Of a DNA stretch of 44,902 bases, positions 16,680-24,774 are shown one piece after another; the stretch's first letter is position 1; the number at the start of each line of letters is the position of its first letter. Both the position numbers and the translations under genes were made by a program. The notes under the pieces were generated by a model. That model did not search any database. It was given only the letters and a program-made list of their open reading frames with translations, and was not told the origin of the DNA. The stretch spans positions 1 through 44,902 of the forward strand of contig JASKKP010000014.1 in assembly GCA_030154105.1 (NCBI GenBank), written 5' to 3'. Origin of the DNA: Bacillota bacterium. GTDB lineage: Bacteria; Bacillota; DTU030; DUMP01.

Positions 16680-17014
16680 AGATTTCCCTCCTTTTCTTGG
16701 TTCCCGCTTTTTCGTAGTCTACTAGCAAAATTCAGTAAATATCACCTCCGTTCTTTGTTCACCCCGCCGTGTAACGGACTGGCCGAGCTTGGTTGTATAA
16801 CTTCTGCTCCGCTCACGTTATAATTTTCTTTGTCGTGAACCGAATTCCTCCTTAAAGTTACGCATCTCGAGGCAAAAAATTTTGGCAGTGTAGCAGACTT
16901 TCCTGGGGATGTCGAAGGTGAGAACGTTCATACCGCCCAGGTAGGATTAGGCATAATAAACGTGGTTTTCGGCAGGAGAAGAACGGCGGACCGAAGAATT
17001 AGGAGAGGTGAAAA
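16680..17014. other. Divergent intergenic region, 335 bases
   Basis: This region lies between the NSS transporter (minus) and the DUF3866 gene (plus). It should hold both promoters. A possible minus-strand -10 is TATAAC near 16820, and a possible plus-strand -10 is CATAAT near 16951; neither has a good -35 box. On the minus strand, two AGGAGG-like sites are not followed by a convincing gene. I recognise no riboswitch. Confidence 0.4.
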
Positions 17015-18124
17015 GTGATACACCTCCACTCTGCGCAAGGAGTAGTCCTCAGCGTCCACAAGCTACCGACCGGCGTTGAGGAGCTCGAGGTAGATCTGGG
17101 CGGGCGGGTGGAGCGCGCTCTAAACTACCCGGAGCTTACCGGTCCGGCGCCGGTCGGTTGCCGGGTGGAACTCAATACCACCGCGGTTGACCTGGGGCTG
17201 GGTAGCGGCGGATATCACTTTGTTATGGCCGCCCGCAGCGGATGTAAAAAAGCGTTGGGGAGCAAAGCGGCTCCAGGGCACATTATGAAACTCCGCTATA
17301 CGCCGCACCAGCTGCGCTGCCTGGCCGTAGAGGAAGAGGCTAGCCCATACCATGCCCTCCTGCGCGATGCCGACAGCCTCGAGGGGCTGGCCGTGGTGGT
17401 GGCTGAACTGCACAGCATGGTGGGGCCGGCCGCGGCCGGCGCACAGGCCGTGCTTGGTCCCGAAGCGTGCATCGTCTACATCATGACCGATGCGGCGGCG
17501 CTGCCCATGGCCTTCAGCCGGACGGTGCCGGTTTTGAAAGAGAAAGGCCTTCTGGCGGCCACCATCACAGCCGGGCAGGCCTTCGGCGGCGACCTGGAGG
17601 CGGTAAACATCTTTACCGCCCTTCTCGCCGCCAAGTGGGCGTTGAAGGCCGACGTGGCCATCGTGGCCATGGGGCCGGGCGTGGTGGGCACGGGTACCCG
17701 GTTCGGTTTCTCCGGGGTGGAACAAGGACAGGTTGTGGATGCGGTAAACTGCTTGGGCGGTCGACCGGTGGCGGTGCTAAGGCTCAGCGCGGCCGACCTG
17801 CGCCCGCGCCACCGCGGGGTAAGCCATCATACTCTCACCGCCCTGGGGCGGGTGGCGCAGACGCGGACTACGGTTGCTCTGCCTTGCCTGACCGACGTCG
17901 GTTTCCGGGAGCTGGTCGGTAGGCAGCTGGACCTGGCGGGGATTACGGCCCGCCACCACCTGGTCTCCGCTCCGGGTGAACCCGGGCTGAAGGTGCTGGA
18001 AAGGCTGGGTGTAAAGGCCAGCAGTATGGGCCGGTGCCCGGCCGACGACCCGCCTTTTTTCCTGGCGGCGGCTGCCGCCGGCTGGGTGGCGGGCCAACTG
18101 GCTAGTGGAGATAAAGTTCGATGA
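17015..18124 (+). CDS. DUF3866-family protein
   Basis: The 369-residue protein belongs to an uncharacterised family that is common in Firmicutes and Actinobacteria. An N-terminal beta-rich part of about 90 residues (including VGCRVELNTTAVDLGLGSGGYHFV) is followed by HIMKLRYTPHQ. A larger alpha/beta part carries glycine-rich turns such as AMGPGVVGTGTRFGFSG. HRGVSHHTLTALGR, with three histidines, could bind a metal or phosphate. No membrane helix is visible. It starts with GTG behind AGGAGAGGTG. Its last 23 bases overlap the end of the mciZ-like gene on the other strand. It stands directly before the nudF-spoIIM-xerD block. Confidence 0.85.
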   Translation: MIHLHSAQGVVLSVHKLPTGVEELEVDLGGRVERALNYPELTGPAPVGCRVELNTTAVDLGLGSGGYHFVMAARSGCKKALGSKAAPGHIMKLRYTPHQLRCLAVEEEASPYHALLRDADSLEGLAVVVAELHSMVGPAAAGAQAVLGPEACIVYIMTDAAALPMAFSRTVPVLKEKGLLAATITAGQAFGGDLEAVNIFTALLAAKWALKADVAIVAMGPGVVGTGTRFGFSGVEQGQVVDAVNCLGGRPVAVLRLSAADLRPRHRGVSHHTLTALGRVAQTRTTVALPCLTDVGFRELVGRQLDLAGITARHHLVSAPGEPGLKVLERLGVKASSMGRCPADDPPFFLAAAAAGWVAGQLASGDKVR

Positions 18125-18230
18125 CGTCGGAAAGAGTAGCTTCTTTTCGGCCCAACTCACTTAGGAACGGCAGCAGTTCTTCTGCTCGCCCTCGCCACAC
18201 GAGGCCCCGACGGAAGAAAACGACTTGAAT
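18102..18230 (-). CDS. mciZ: MciZ-like inhibitor of FtsZ, probable ATT start
   Basis: This 42-codon frame is too short for usual gene finding and seems to start with ATT. The product reads (M)QVVFFRRGLVWRGRAEELL, continues with PFLSELGRKEATL and ends IELYLH. It lines up without gaps with the N-terminal half of Bacillus subtilis MciZ as I remember it (MKVHRMPKGVVLVGKAWEI...): both have V3, a basic residue at 8, G9, V11, G14, a basic residue then A16, E18 and, after a leucine-rich helix, GR. MciZ caps FtsZ filaments in the mother cell. B. subtilis mciZ also neighbours nudF, as here. GGGGGG (18239-18244) lies 8 bases before the ATT. No ATG, GTG or TTG exists between the in-frame stop upstream and residue 11. 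Confidence 0.7.
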   Translation of the reverse strand: MQVVFFRRGLVWRGRAEELLPFLSELGRKEATLSDVIELYLH

Positions 18231-18260
18231 GGCACTTACCCCCCGATGTTGCTTTTTACT

Positions 18261-18268
18261 ATACTATG
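18261..18268 (-). promoter_or_regulatory. Possible sigma-E-like -10 box for mciZ
   Basis: CATAGTAT on the minus strand resembles the sigma-E -10 consensus CATACAAT in 6 of 8 places. It sits about 30 bases before the proposed start. No good -35 box is visible, so this is only a candidate. Confidence 0.3.
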
Positions 18269-18302
18269 CCCCTTCCGGGGCGGTATGAGAGGAGAACTGG
18301 TA

Positions 18303-18839
18303 GTGTTACTTAACGAAGAAACGCTGCGAAGTGAAGAGGTTTACCGGGGCCGTATTTTTCGCGTTGAGCAGGTCCTGGTACGACTGCCCAACGGGCAGGA
18401 GGGAAAGCGGGACGTGGTGCGGCATCCGGGTGCCGTGGCCGTAATAGCCTGGGCGGACCCGGAAACAATTCTCCTGGTGCGCCAATATCGATTGGCGGCC
18501 GGGTGTGAGCTATGGGAGATTCCGGCGGGCAAGCTGGAAGCAGGGGAAGACCCGGCGGCGTGCGCGGCCCGCGAGCTGATGGAGGAGACCGGCTATGCGC
18601 CGGAGAACCTCACGGAGCTTGCATCCTTTTATACCAGTCCGGGCTTTTCCTCCGAACTGCTTTATCTGTACGAGGCCTGCGGCCTCCGGGCGGCTGCCGG
18701 CGAGAAGGATGCCGACGAGTTTTTAGAGGTACGGCGCGTCCCTTGGCTTACGGCGCTCGACTGGCTTAGGAGAGGGGAGATCCGTGATGCCAAAACCATG
18801 ATTGCTCTGCTCTTGGCCGCCCAAAGGAAGCCGGCATAG
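18303..18839 (+). CDS. nudF: ADP-ribose pyrophosphatase (Nudix hydrolase)
   Basis: The 178-residue enzyme hydrolyses ADP-ribose to AMP and ribose 5-phosphate. The Nudix box starts at GKLEAGEDP and runs through ARELMEETGY, with the metal-binding glutamates in place. The N-terminus LLNEETLRSEEVYRGRIF matches the dimer-forming strand of NudF. GTG at 18303 has GGAG 8 bases upstream; ATG at 18285 would add six residues. The order nudF-spoIIM-xerD is the same as in B. subtilis, where other genes lie between. The mciZ-like gene points away from it. Confidence 0.92.
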   Translation: MLLNEETLRSEEVYRGRIFRVEQVLVRLPNGQEGKRDVVRHPGAVAVIAWADPETILLVRQYRLAAGCELWEIPAGKLEAGEDPAACAARELMEETGYAPENLTELASFYTSPGFSSELLYLYEACGLRAAAGEKDADEFLEVRRVPWLTALDWLRRGEIRDAKTMIALLLAAQRKPA

Positions 18840-18893
18840 CCGGGGAAGAGGCTGCATAAGGATGAAGGGAGGTTGATCCGGGGAGGGGTTGGT

Positions 18894-19532
18894 GTGGGAG
18901 CCGCGCGCTTGGAGCAGGACTTGGCCCAGCACGTGCGTGAGAACGTGGGGGTTTACTTTTTTGTGGCCCTGCTCTTTACCGTCGGCGTAATTTTTGGAGC
19001 TATAGCGGTGAAGGCCCTTACTACCGAACAAAAAGCCGAGCTTATGGACTACCTAAACATCTTTTTGCGCGACGTGTCGGGTATTACTCAGCTTTCGAGC
19101 AAGGATCTCCTCGGCCGTACGGTTTGGAGCAACCTTAAGACGGTAGGGCTCATCTGGCTGAGCGGGCTTACGGTGATCGGTCTACCCCTGGCGTTAGTGC
19201 TCCTCTTTACCAAAGGTTTTGCCTGCGGTTTTACGGTGGGCTTTCTGGTCGATGAAATCAGCTGGCGGGGCCTCATCGTGGCGGCTGCGGCTGTGCTGCC
19301 GCAGAGCCTTCTCCTGGTTCCCGCTGTCTTAATGGTGGGAGCGGGGGCAACCTGTTTCGCCTTCTTCGCCGCACGTTACGGCATCTTCAGCCGTCGAGCG
19401 TCCGTATCCCAACCCTTTTTCGGTTACGCTTTATTTCTTGTTATAGCTGCGGCCGTAGTCCTCGCGGCCGGGCTGGTGGAGGCGTATGTGACGCCGGTTT
19501 TCCTGCGCGCGGTAACCAGATGGGTTATATAA
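18894..19532 (+). CDS. spoIIM: Stage II sporulation protein M
   Basis: The 212-residue membrane protein is part of the DMP machine (SpoIID-SpoIIM-SpoIIP) that thins septal peptidoglycan so that the mother cell can engulf the forespore. After a short polar N-terminus there are about five hydrophobic segments. Family marks are NNLKT-like WSNLKTVGLIWLSG, LFTKGFACGFTVGFL and the end helix before RWVI. Length equals that of B. subtilis SpoIIM (about 214). GTG at 18894 has GGGAGGGG upstream; a TTG at 18873 directly touches its own GGAGG and is less likely. Sigma-E control is expected from the family, but I do not see a clear box. Confidence 0.92.
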   Translation: MGAARLEQDLAQHVRENVGVYFFVALLFTVGVIFGAIAVKALTTEQKAELMDYLNIFLRDVSGITQLSSKDLLGRTVWSNLKTVGLIWLSGLTVIGLPLALVLLFTKGFACGFTVGFLVDEISWRGLIVAAAAVLPQSLLLVPAVLMVGAGATCFAFFAARYGIFSRRASVSQPFFGYALFLVIAAAVVLAAGLVEAYVTPVFLRAVTRWVI

Positions 19533-19592
19533 GTTCCGGACGGCCTTTTGACGCCTTTTCCGAGGACAAGCTCGTCAAGAGAGGTGGGCAGC

Positions 19593-20543
19593 TTGGCCAA
19601 GAGAGGAGCGGAAGCAGGCGGCCGAGCCCTGGCCGATTTTCTGGATTATCTGCGGGCGGAGAGAGGATTGGCAGACAACACCATCGCCGGCTATCGGCGG
19701 GACCTAGAACAACTGGCGGCCTATCTCCAGGCCCAAGGGCAAGAACTGGAGACGGCGACTTCGGCGAGCCTTGTTGGCTACGTCCACGCCCTTGCCCGGC
19801 GGGGTCTCCTGCCTAGCAGCATAGCCCGGGCCGAGGCTGCCCTGCGCGCCTTTTACCGCTTTCTTCAGGGAGAAGGGGTGAGAAGCGACAACCCTGCCAG
19901 GGATCTCTTACGCCCCCGGCGGCCTCTGCGCCTGCCGCGGGCGCTGGGCCAGCAGGAAATGGAACAACTTCTAGATCAGGTGCCGACGACAGATCCGGCC
20001 CAGATTCGAGATCGGGCCATGTTGGAACTTATGTACGCCTGCGGTTTGCGCGTTTCCGAGTTGGTGGGCTTAAACGTAGGCGACCTTCACCTTACCGAGC
20101 GGTACGTGCGCTGCCTCGGCAAAGGGAACCGCGAGCGTATTGTACCGGTAGGCGAAAGGGCGGCGCAGGCGCTGATCCTCTACTTGAAGGAAGGGCGGCC
20201 GCGTCTACTTTCCCGGCGGCGTGAAACAGCGCTTTTTTTGAACCGGCGTGGGCGTCGGCTTACTCGCCAGGGCTTCTGGCAAATACTCAAAAAGTATACC
20301 GGCGCGGCCAGGCTGCCGCGGGAAGTCAGCCCGCACACCCTCCGCCACTCGTTTGCCACACATCTTTTAGAAAACGGCGCCGACCTGCGTACGGTGCAGG
20401 AGCTCTTGGGCCATGCCGACATCAGTACCACCCAGATTTACACTCAGGTTACCCCCAAACACCTCTTGGAGGTTTACCAGCGCTGCCACCCGCACGGGGG
20501 GCGCGGGTCGCTGTCCAGCAGCGGTAGAAAGGGAGAAGAGTGA
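19593..20543 (+). CDS. xerD: Tyrosine recombinase XerD
   Basis: The 316-residue recombinase resolves chromosome dimers at dif together with XerC. The N-terminal SAM-like core-binding domain covers about 1-105 (FLDYLRAERGLADNT). The catalytic domain has all expected residues: R153 (ACGLRVSEL), K177 (GKGNRER), H248 and R251 (HTLRHSFATH), H274 (LGHADISTTQ) and Y283. Position between spoIIM and punA is the normal place for xerD (ripX) in spore formers. The start is probably TTG at 19593 behind GAGGTGGG; GTG at 19584 and an upstream ATG-like start near 19548 are alternatives. Confidence 0.93.
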   Translation: MAKRGAEAGGRALADFLDYLRAERGLADNTIAGYRRDLEQLAAYLQAQGQELETATSASLVGYVHALARRGLLPSSIARAEAALRAFYRFLQGEGVRSDNPARDLLRPRRPLRLPRALGQQEMEQLLDQVPTTDPAQIRDRAMLELMYACGLRVSELVGLNVGDLHLTERYVRCLGKGNRERIVPVGERAAQALILYLKEGRPRLLSRRRETALFLNRRGRRLTRQGFWQILKKYTGAARLPREVSPHTLRHSFATHLLENGADLRTVQELLGHADISTTQIYTQVTPKHLLEVYQRCHPHGGRGSLSSSGRKGEE

Positions 20544-20650
20544 ATGGCGCGTGGTGGCGGCCGGTCGGGTAGGGGCCTAAGGTGCCGAACGACGGGTTCC
20601 GGCGGCTTTCGGCAGAACACCTATCCAAAGATGAAAGGAGATGAATAGCC

Positions 20651-21475
20651 TTGACTTTAACCGTGAAGGCGAAAGCGCAAGAAGCGGCGCGGTTTCTGCG
20701 GCAGCTGCGCCCGTTGCGCCCACGCGTAGCGGTAATTCTGGGGAGCGGGTTGGGGGCCGTAGCGGAGGAAGTAAGAGAGCCTCTCGTTGTCCCCTACCGC
20801 GACATACCGCATTTTCCTCTTTCCACCGTAGAAGGCCACGCCGGGCGCTTGGTGGCGGGACTTTGGAACGGGCAAGAAGTGCTCATCTTCCAGGGGCGCT
20901 TCCACCTTTATGAGGGGTATTCACTCGCCGAGGTTACCTTTCCGGTGCGCCTGGCACAGGCCCTAGGGGCGGAGGTGTTGGTGGTCACCAACGCCGCCGG
21001 CGGAATTAACCCGGAGTTCAAGCCGGGCGACCTCATGCTGATCACGGACCACATTAACTTCATGGGAACAAATCCCCTCATCGGGCCGAACGACCCGGAA
21101 CTGGGCCCGCGTTTCCCCTCCCTCACCCCGCCCTATACTCCTTTCCTCTGCGACTTGGCGCGCAGGGCGGCGGAGGATTTGCATCTGGACCTTAAAGAAG
21201 GAGTATACATCGGCGTAACCGGCCCCAGCTTCGAGACGCCTGCGGAACTCAAGGCTTTTGCCCGTCTAGGAGCCGATGCCGTGGGCATGTCTACTGTGCC
21301 GGAGGTGATCGTAGCCAATCACGCCGGCCTAAAAGTGCTGGCTTTTTCGGTCATAACCAATAGCGCCCGTGGGGAAGTGGAAGAGGTGGCCCAGCATCGG
21401 GCTGTGCTGGATGTGGCTGCTTCCAGCGGGCCGCGCCTGGCGCGCTTGATCGGTGAGGTTATCGCTAGAGTCTGA
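20651..21475 (+). CDS. punA: Purine nucleoside phosphorylase
   Basis: The 274-residue enzyme splits guanosine and inosine (and the deoxy forms) with phosphate, giving the base and ribose 1-phosphate. It is the trimeric PNP type. The phosphate-binding GSGLG lies at 31-35, with GHAGR and FQGRFHLYEG after it. The purine site is marked by TNAAGGINPEFKPGD, and VGMSTVPE is also characteristic. Start is TTG behind AAGGAGAT. In B. subtilis the phosphopentomutase gene drm lies between xerD and punA; it is absent here, only about 100 non-coding bases remain. dacF follows. Confidence 0.93.
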   Translation: MTLTVKAKAQEAARFLRQLRPLRPRVAVILGSGLGAVAEEVREPLVVPYRDIPHFPLSTVEGHAGRLVAGLWNGQEVLIFQGRFHLYEGYSLAEVTFPVRLAQALGAEVLVVTNAAGGINPEFKPGDLMLITDHINFMGTNPLIGPNDPELGPRFPSLTPPYTPFLCDLARRAAEDLHLDLKEGVYIGVTGPSFETPAELKAFARLGADAVGMSTVPEVIVANHAGLKVLAFSVITNSARGEVEEVAQHRAVLDVAASSGPRLARLIGEVIARV

Positions 21476-21483
21476 CGACCTAT

Positions 21484-21513
21484 GCATGGATTTACCTCAT
21501 CCTGGATAAGCTA
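21484..21513 (+). promoter_or_regulatory. Sigma-F/sigma-G-type promoter of dacF
   Basis: GCATGG (21484-21489) and GGATAAGCTA (21504-21513) are 14 bases apart. They fit the forespore consensus GYATR and GGNNANANTR apart from one or two positions. dacF is a known sigma-F target in B. subtilis, which supports the assignment. Confidence 0.6.
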
Positions 21514-21544
21514 GCTCTAAAGAAAAAAGGAAAGGAGATCCAGG

Positions 21545-22729
21545 ATGGGTAAAAAAAGACTTAAGCGGGCCTTGAGCGTTCTGGCGGCCTTAGTAGTTAT
21601 CGGCGCCTCAGTTCCCGCGTGGCCGGCCCGTGCCCAGAACTTGGAGACCAGCGCGGCCAGCGCAGTGCTCATGGACCCGGCCAGCGGCGAGGTGCTTTTC
21701 GAAAAAGCACCGCACGAAAGGCGCGAACCGGCCAGTATCACCAAGATCATGACCCTGCTTCTCGGGATTGAAGCCGTCGAGCAGGGGCGGATCAAGCTGG
21801 ACGATTTGGTGGTGACGTCGGAGAACGCCCGCGCGCAGAGCGACACAGACGGTTCGGTAGTATTCCTCGAACAAGGCGAGAAGCGCACGGTAGAAGAGCT
21901 CTTGATCGGCATCGCCGTGGGATCGGGGAACGATGCCTGCGTGGCTTTAGCTGAGCACATCGCCGGCTCGGAAGCCAAATTCGTCGAGCTTATGAACGCC
22001 CGGGCGGCCGAACTCGGGATGAAAAATACGCACTTCGTTAACTGCCACGGTATGCCGGCGGAAAACCATTACACCAGCGCCTACGATGTGGCCCTTATGT
22101 CCCGAGAGGCGGTTAAGTATCCCCAGCTCCTTAAGTACACCGCCATTTACGAGTACCGCTTTCGAGAAAACCCGCCGCTCGTCCTCTGGAACACCAACAA
22201 ACTATTAGCCTGGTACGAGGATGTGGTCGACGGGCTTAAGACGGGTTGGACGGAGAAGGCCGGGTACTGCCTCGCCGCAACCGGGAAAAAGAATGGTTTG
22301 CGCCTGGTGAGCGTTGTCCTCGGTTGTCCCGTGCCGCGGAGCCACTTTCAGGAAGCTATTAAGCTCTTAAACTACGGCTTTGCCAACTATACCTCTCTTC
22401 CCGTCGCCAAAAAAGGAGAGGTTAAGGCCACTTTGCCCGTTGTGCATGGTGCTGAACGAGAGGTAGGGCTGGCCTGCGCTGAAGACTTGGCCGTCACCAT
22501 TCCCAAGGGCGAAGAGGACAAGGTGAGCTATCAGATAAAGCTGGAAGCGGAGCCAGTTAAAGCGCCGGTCGAGCAGGGGACTCCCTTGGGACGGCTGATT
22601 GCCTTTAAAGACGGCAAACCGGTCGGTGAGGTAGCGCTCGTTGCCGCACAAAGTGTAGACGTCGTGAGTTGGGGCGGGCTGTTCCAGCGTATCTTGCGTG
22701 ACTGGTTTGCCGCGGGCAGCTCGAAATGA
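21545..22729 (+). CDS. dacF: D-alanyl-D-alanine carboxypeptidase DacF
   Basis: The 394-residue penicillin-binding protein removes the last D-alanine from peptidoglycan side chains in the forespore envelope. A signal peptide covers about residues 1-30, cut near ARAQN. The S11-family motifs are complete: SITK with the nucleophilic serine (about 63-66), SGND (about 123) and KTGW (about 233). The C-terminal beta domain has typical PBP5 form, and the last helix (GGLFQRILRDWF) looks amphipathic and should hold the protein to the membrane. ATG follows GGAGAT. A terminator stands between it and the spoIIA operon. Confidence 0.93.
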   Translation: MGKKRLKRALSVLAALVVIGASVPAWPARAQNLETSAASAVLMDPASGEVLFEKAPHERREPASITKIMTLLLGIEAVEQGRIKLDDLVVTSENARAQSDTDGSVVFLEQGEKRTVEELLIGIAVGSGNDACVALAEHIAGSEAKFVELMNARAAELGMKNTHFVNCHGMPAENHYTSAYDVALMSREAVKYPQLLKYTAIYEYRFRENPPLVLWNTNKLLAWYEDVVDGLKTGWTEKAGYCLAATGKKNGLRLVSVVLGCPVPRSHFQEAIKLLNYGFANYTSLPVAKKGEVKATLPVVHGAEREVGLACAEDLAVTIPKGEEDKVSYQIKLEAEPVKAPVEQGTPLGRLIAFKDGKPVGEVALVAAQSVDVVSWGGLFQRILRDWFAAGSSK

Positions 22730-22741
22730 AACAAGAGCTGG

Positions 22742-22780
22742 TTGGGCCCCAGGTTACATCCTGGGCCTAATTTTCTTTTT
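22742..22780 (+). terminator. Rho-independent terminator after dacF
   Basis: The stem around GGCCCcAGG/CCTGGGCC with one bulged C has a 6-base loop and a T-rich tail. It separates dacF from spoIIAA, though read-through would carry dacF transcription into spoIIA as known in B. subtilis. Confidence 0.75.
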
Positions 22781-22801
22781 ACGGCAGAATTTATCGCCCG
22801 G

Positions 22802-22830
22802 GCAGGAAAGAGGGCCGCGAAGGCGAATAT
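22802..22830 (+). promoter_or_regulatory. Sigma-H promoter of the spoIIA operon
   Basis: GCAGGAAAG (22802-22810) and GGCGAATAT (22822-22830), 11 bases apart, match the sigma-H consensus RNAGGAWWW and RNNGAATWW in all but one position. It lies 54 bases before spoIIAA. In B. subtilis the operon is also driven by sigma-H with Spo0A. Confidence 0.8.
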
Positions 22831-22884
22831 GAAAAGGTAAATGGTAAATAATGAGAGAAGTACCAATCATAGGGAGGGAGAGCA

Positions 22885-23235
22885 GTGGGGGTCGTTCTCA
22901 GATACGAAGGAACGAGCATAATTGCGGTTCTCGAAGGCGAGCTCGATGTGGCCACGGTACCCCGTGCCCGGGCTGAGCTTGAAGCAGCCTTGGTCAAACC
23001 GGGCGTACGAAGCCTTATTTTGGATTTAACCGGAGTTAGCTTTATGGACAGCTCCGGCTTGGGATTTCTCTTGGGGCGTTACCGCTGGTGCATGGAGAAC
23101 GGCGCGGTAATGGCCGTAGCCGGTGCTCGTGCCCAGGTGCGCCGGGTGCTGGAGCTTTCCGGCCTTACCAAGATCATGCCGGTTACCGCGACGGTCGGAG
23201 AGGCCCTGGCCCGCGTAGGGAGGGAAAAGCGATGA
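22885..23235 (+). CDS. spoIIAA: Anti-anti-sigma factor SpoIIAA
   Basis: The 116-residue STAS-domain protein frees sigma-F by binding SpoIIAB. The conserved phosphorylation site DSSGLG spans residues 55-60, with Ser57 as the likely phospho-serine. The length is standard. GTG at 22885 follows AGGGAGGGAG. Its stop overlaps the spoIIAB start (ATGA), so translation of the two is coupled, which keeps the partner ratio constant. SpoIIE, which removes the phosphate, is not in this window. Confidence 0.97.
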   Translation: MGVVLRYEGTSIIAVLEGELDVATVPRARAELEAALVKPGVRSLILDLTGVSFMDSSGLGFLLGRYRWCMENGAVMAVAGARAQVRRVLELSGLTKIMPVTATVGEALARVGREKR

Positions 23236-23666
23236 AGGAAAACGAGATGCGTTTGGAATTTCCCAGCCGGCCGGAGAACGTGGCTTTCGCTCGGACGACC
23301 GTTGCGGCCTTTGCCAGCCAGCTCGACCCCACCCTCCCGGAACTGGCGGACATCAGCACGGCCGTTTCGGAAGCCGTGACCAACGCCGTGGTGCATGCTT
23401 ACCCTGAAGGAGAGGGGCCGGTGCGTATTCACGTACGCCTGGCGGGACGGCGGGTTATGATCGAGGTAAGCGACGAAGGGAGGGGGATAGCCGACCTGGC
23501 CGCCGCTCGCCGCTTTGGGTCGAGCACCCGGCCCGGCGAGAGGATGGGCATCGGACTTTCCCTCATCGAGGCCTGTATGGATCGGGTGGAAATAAGCTCG
23601 GAGGGCGGTACGCGGATTTACATGGAAAAGACGCTGGGGGAACAGCGGGGCGGGTCGGATGAATGA
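23232..23666 (+). CDS. spoIIAB: Anti-sigma factor and kinase SpoIIAB
   Basis: The 144-residue GHKL-fold protein holds sigma-F inactive and phosphorylates SpoIIAA with ATP. The N box EAVTNAVVHAYP, the G1 box VSDEGRGIAD and the G2 region GERMGIGLSLIEA are all present. It overlaps spoIIAA by 4 bases and sigF by 8 bases. Length is normal (B. subtilis about 146). Confidence 0.97.
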   Translation: MKENEMRLEFPSRPENVAFARTTVAAFASQLDPTLPELADISTAVSEAVTNAVVHAYPEGEGPVRIHVRLAGRRVMIEVSDEGRGIADLAAARRFGSSTRPGERMGIGLSLIEACMDRVEISSEGGTRIYMEKTLGEQRGGSDE

Positions 23667-24426
23667 GCGCTTTATCAACCTGGACCTGCCTGCTCGCGCC
23701 GCTTTAGAACCCGAAGCGGTGGCCGAACTCGTACGCCGGGCCCAGGCCGGCGACCGCGGGGCGCGCGATGAGCTGATCAAGAATAACCTGCGCCTGGTGG
23801 TGGGCATAGCACGCCGTTTCTGCGGCCGGGGCTACGATTTTGAAGACCTTTTTCAAATCGGTACCATCGGCCTTATGAAGGCGGTGGACAAATTTAGGCT
23901 GGAATACGGTGTGCAGTTTTCTACCTACGCCGTACCCATGATCGTCGGCGAAATCCGTCGTTTTCTCCGCGACGACAACCCTATCCGCGTAAGCCGTTCG
24001 CTTAAGGAAATGGCGCTTAAGGCCCGGCGGGCCAGCACTGCCTTGGGACAGCGCTTCGGGAGGGAACCGTCGTTAAACGAGCTTGCTCGAGAAGTGGGCG
24101 TGGCACCGGAAGACCTGGTGGCCGCCCTGGAAGCCACCGAGTCGCCCACCTCTCTATCGGATCCCATTTACCAAGACGAGGGCACGGCCATTAACCTTGA
24201 AGACCAACTGGGCGAGGAAAAAGGTGAAGAATGGCTGGAACACGTGCTTTTAAATCAGGTTCTAGAGAAGCTTGCACCGCGCGAGCGGTACATAATTCAC
24301 GAACGCTTCTTCAGGGATAAGACACAAGCGGAAGTGGCGGCGGAGTTGGGGCTTTCTCAGGTGCAGGTTTCACGCTTAGAAAAACAGATTCTTTTGAAAA
24401 TAAAGCGGATGATGGAAGGCGGGTAA
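23659..24426 (+). CDS. sigF: Forespore sigma factor SigF
   Basis: The 255-residue sigma-70-family factor drives early forespore genes. Region 2 holds LIKNNLRLVVGIARRF and FEDLFQIGTIGLMKAVDKF for core and -10 binding. Region 3 has LNELAREVGV. Region 4 has the helix-turn-helix KTQAEVAAELGLSQVQVSRLE for the -35 box. It starts with ATG inside the end of spoIIAB, and the stop TAA lies in the loop of a terminator. Confidence 0.97.
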   Translation: MNERFINLDLPARAALEPEAVAELVRRAQAGDRGARDELIKNNLRLVVGIARRFCGRGYDFEDLFQIGTIGLMKAVDKFRLEYGVQFSTYAVPMIVGEIRRFLRDDNPIRVSRSLKEMALKARRASTALGQRFGREPSLNELAREVGVAPEDLVAALEATESPTSLSDPIYQDEGTAINLEDQLGEEKGEEWLEHVLLNQVLEKLAPRERYIIHERFFRDKTQAEVAAELGLSQVQVSRLEKQILLKIKRMMEGG

Positions 24427-24439
24427 GGCCCGCTTTTTT
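24419..24439 (+). terminator. Terminator overlapping the sigF stop codon
   Basis: GCGGG (24419-24423) pairs with CCCGC (24429-24433), followed by six T. The sigF TAA (24424-24426) lies in the loop, so the last sense codons form the stem. Confidence 0.8.
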
Positions 24440-24522
24440 GTATGCTTTTTTTGCCGGGAAGCCATACTAGACTTGGTCGACGGGTAAAAGCCCAAAATAC
24501 AACAGCCGAAGGAGGTTTGCCC

Positions 24523-24729
24523 ATGACGGTGGTCAAGGTGATTGAAGTAGTGGGCGAATCCAAGGACAGCTGGGATGCGGCGGTGCGCGATGCCGTAAAA
24601 CAAGCTTCCAAGACCGTCCGTAACATCTCAGGGGTAGAGATTTACAACCTAACTGCCAACGTCCAAAATGGAGAAGTTGTCGAGTACAAAGCCAATTGCA
24701 AGATCGCCTTCCCCGTAGATGGGACTTAA
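24523..24729 (+). CDS. Dodecin flavin-binding protein
   Basis: The 68-residue protein is a dodecin, which forms hollow 12-mers that store riboflavin, FMN or FAD. Clear family marks are VVKVIEVVGES, DSWDAAVRDAVKQASKTVRNISG and the C-terminal strand VVEYKANCKIAF. ATG at 24523 has AAGGAGG upstream. It stands alone between sigF and spoVAC, with terminators on both sides, so it has its own transcript. Its place in the sporulation block does not prove a spore role. Confidence 0.92.
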   Translation: MTVVKVIEVVGESKDSWDAAVRDAVKQASKTVRNISGVEIYNLTANVQNGEVVEYKANCKIAFPVDGT

Positions 24730-24732
24730 GAC

Positions 24733-24763
24733 GGAGGGCACCTCAGGTGCTCTCCCCTTTTTA
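24733..24763 (+). terminator. Rho-independent terminator after the dodecin gene
   Basis: GGAGGGCACC/GGTGCTCTCC with loop TCA forms a 10-bp stem, including one G-T pair. A T run follows at 24758-24762. Confidence 0.85.
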
Positions 24764-24774
24764 GAAAAGGACGG

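Noticed and set aside
20544-20650. Phosphopentomutase gene expected between xerD and punA
   Set aside because: Only about 100 bases are present and no frame resembles it; the gene is absent here.
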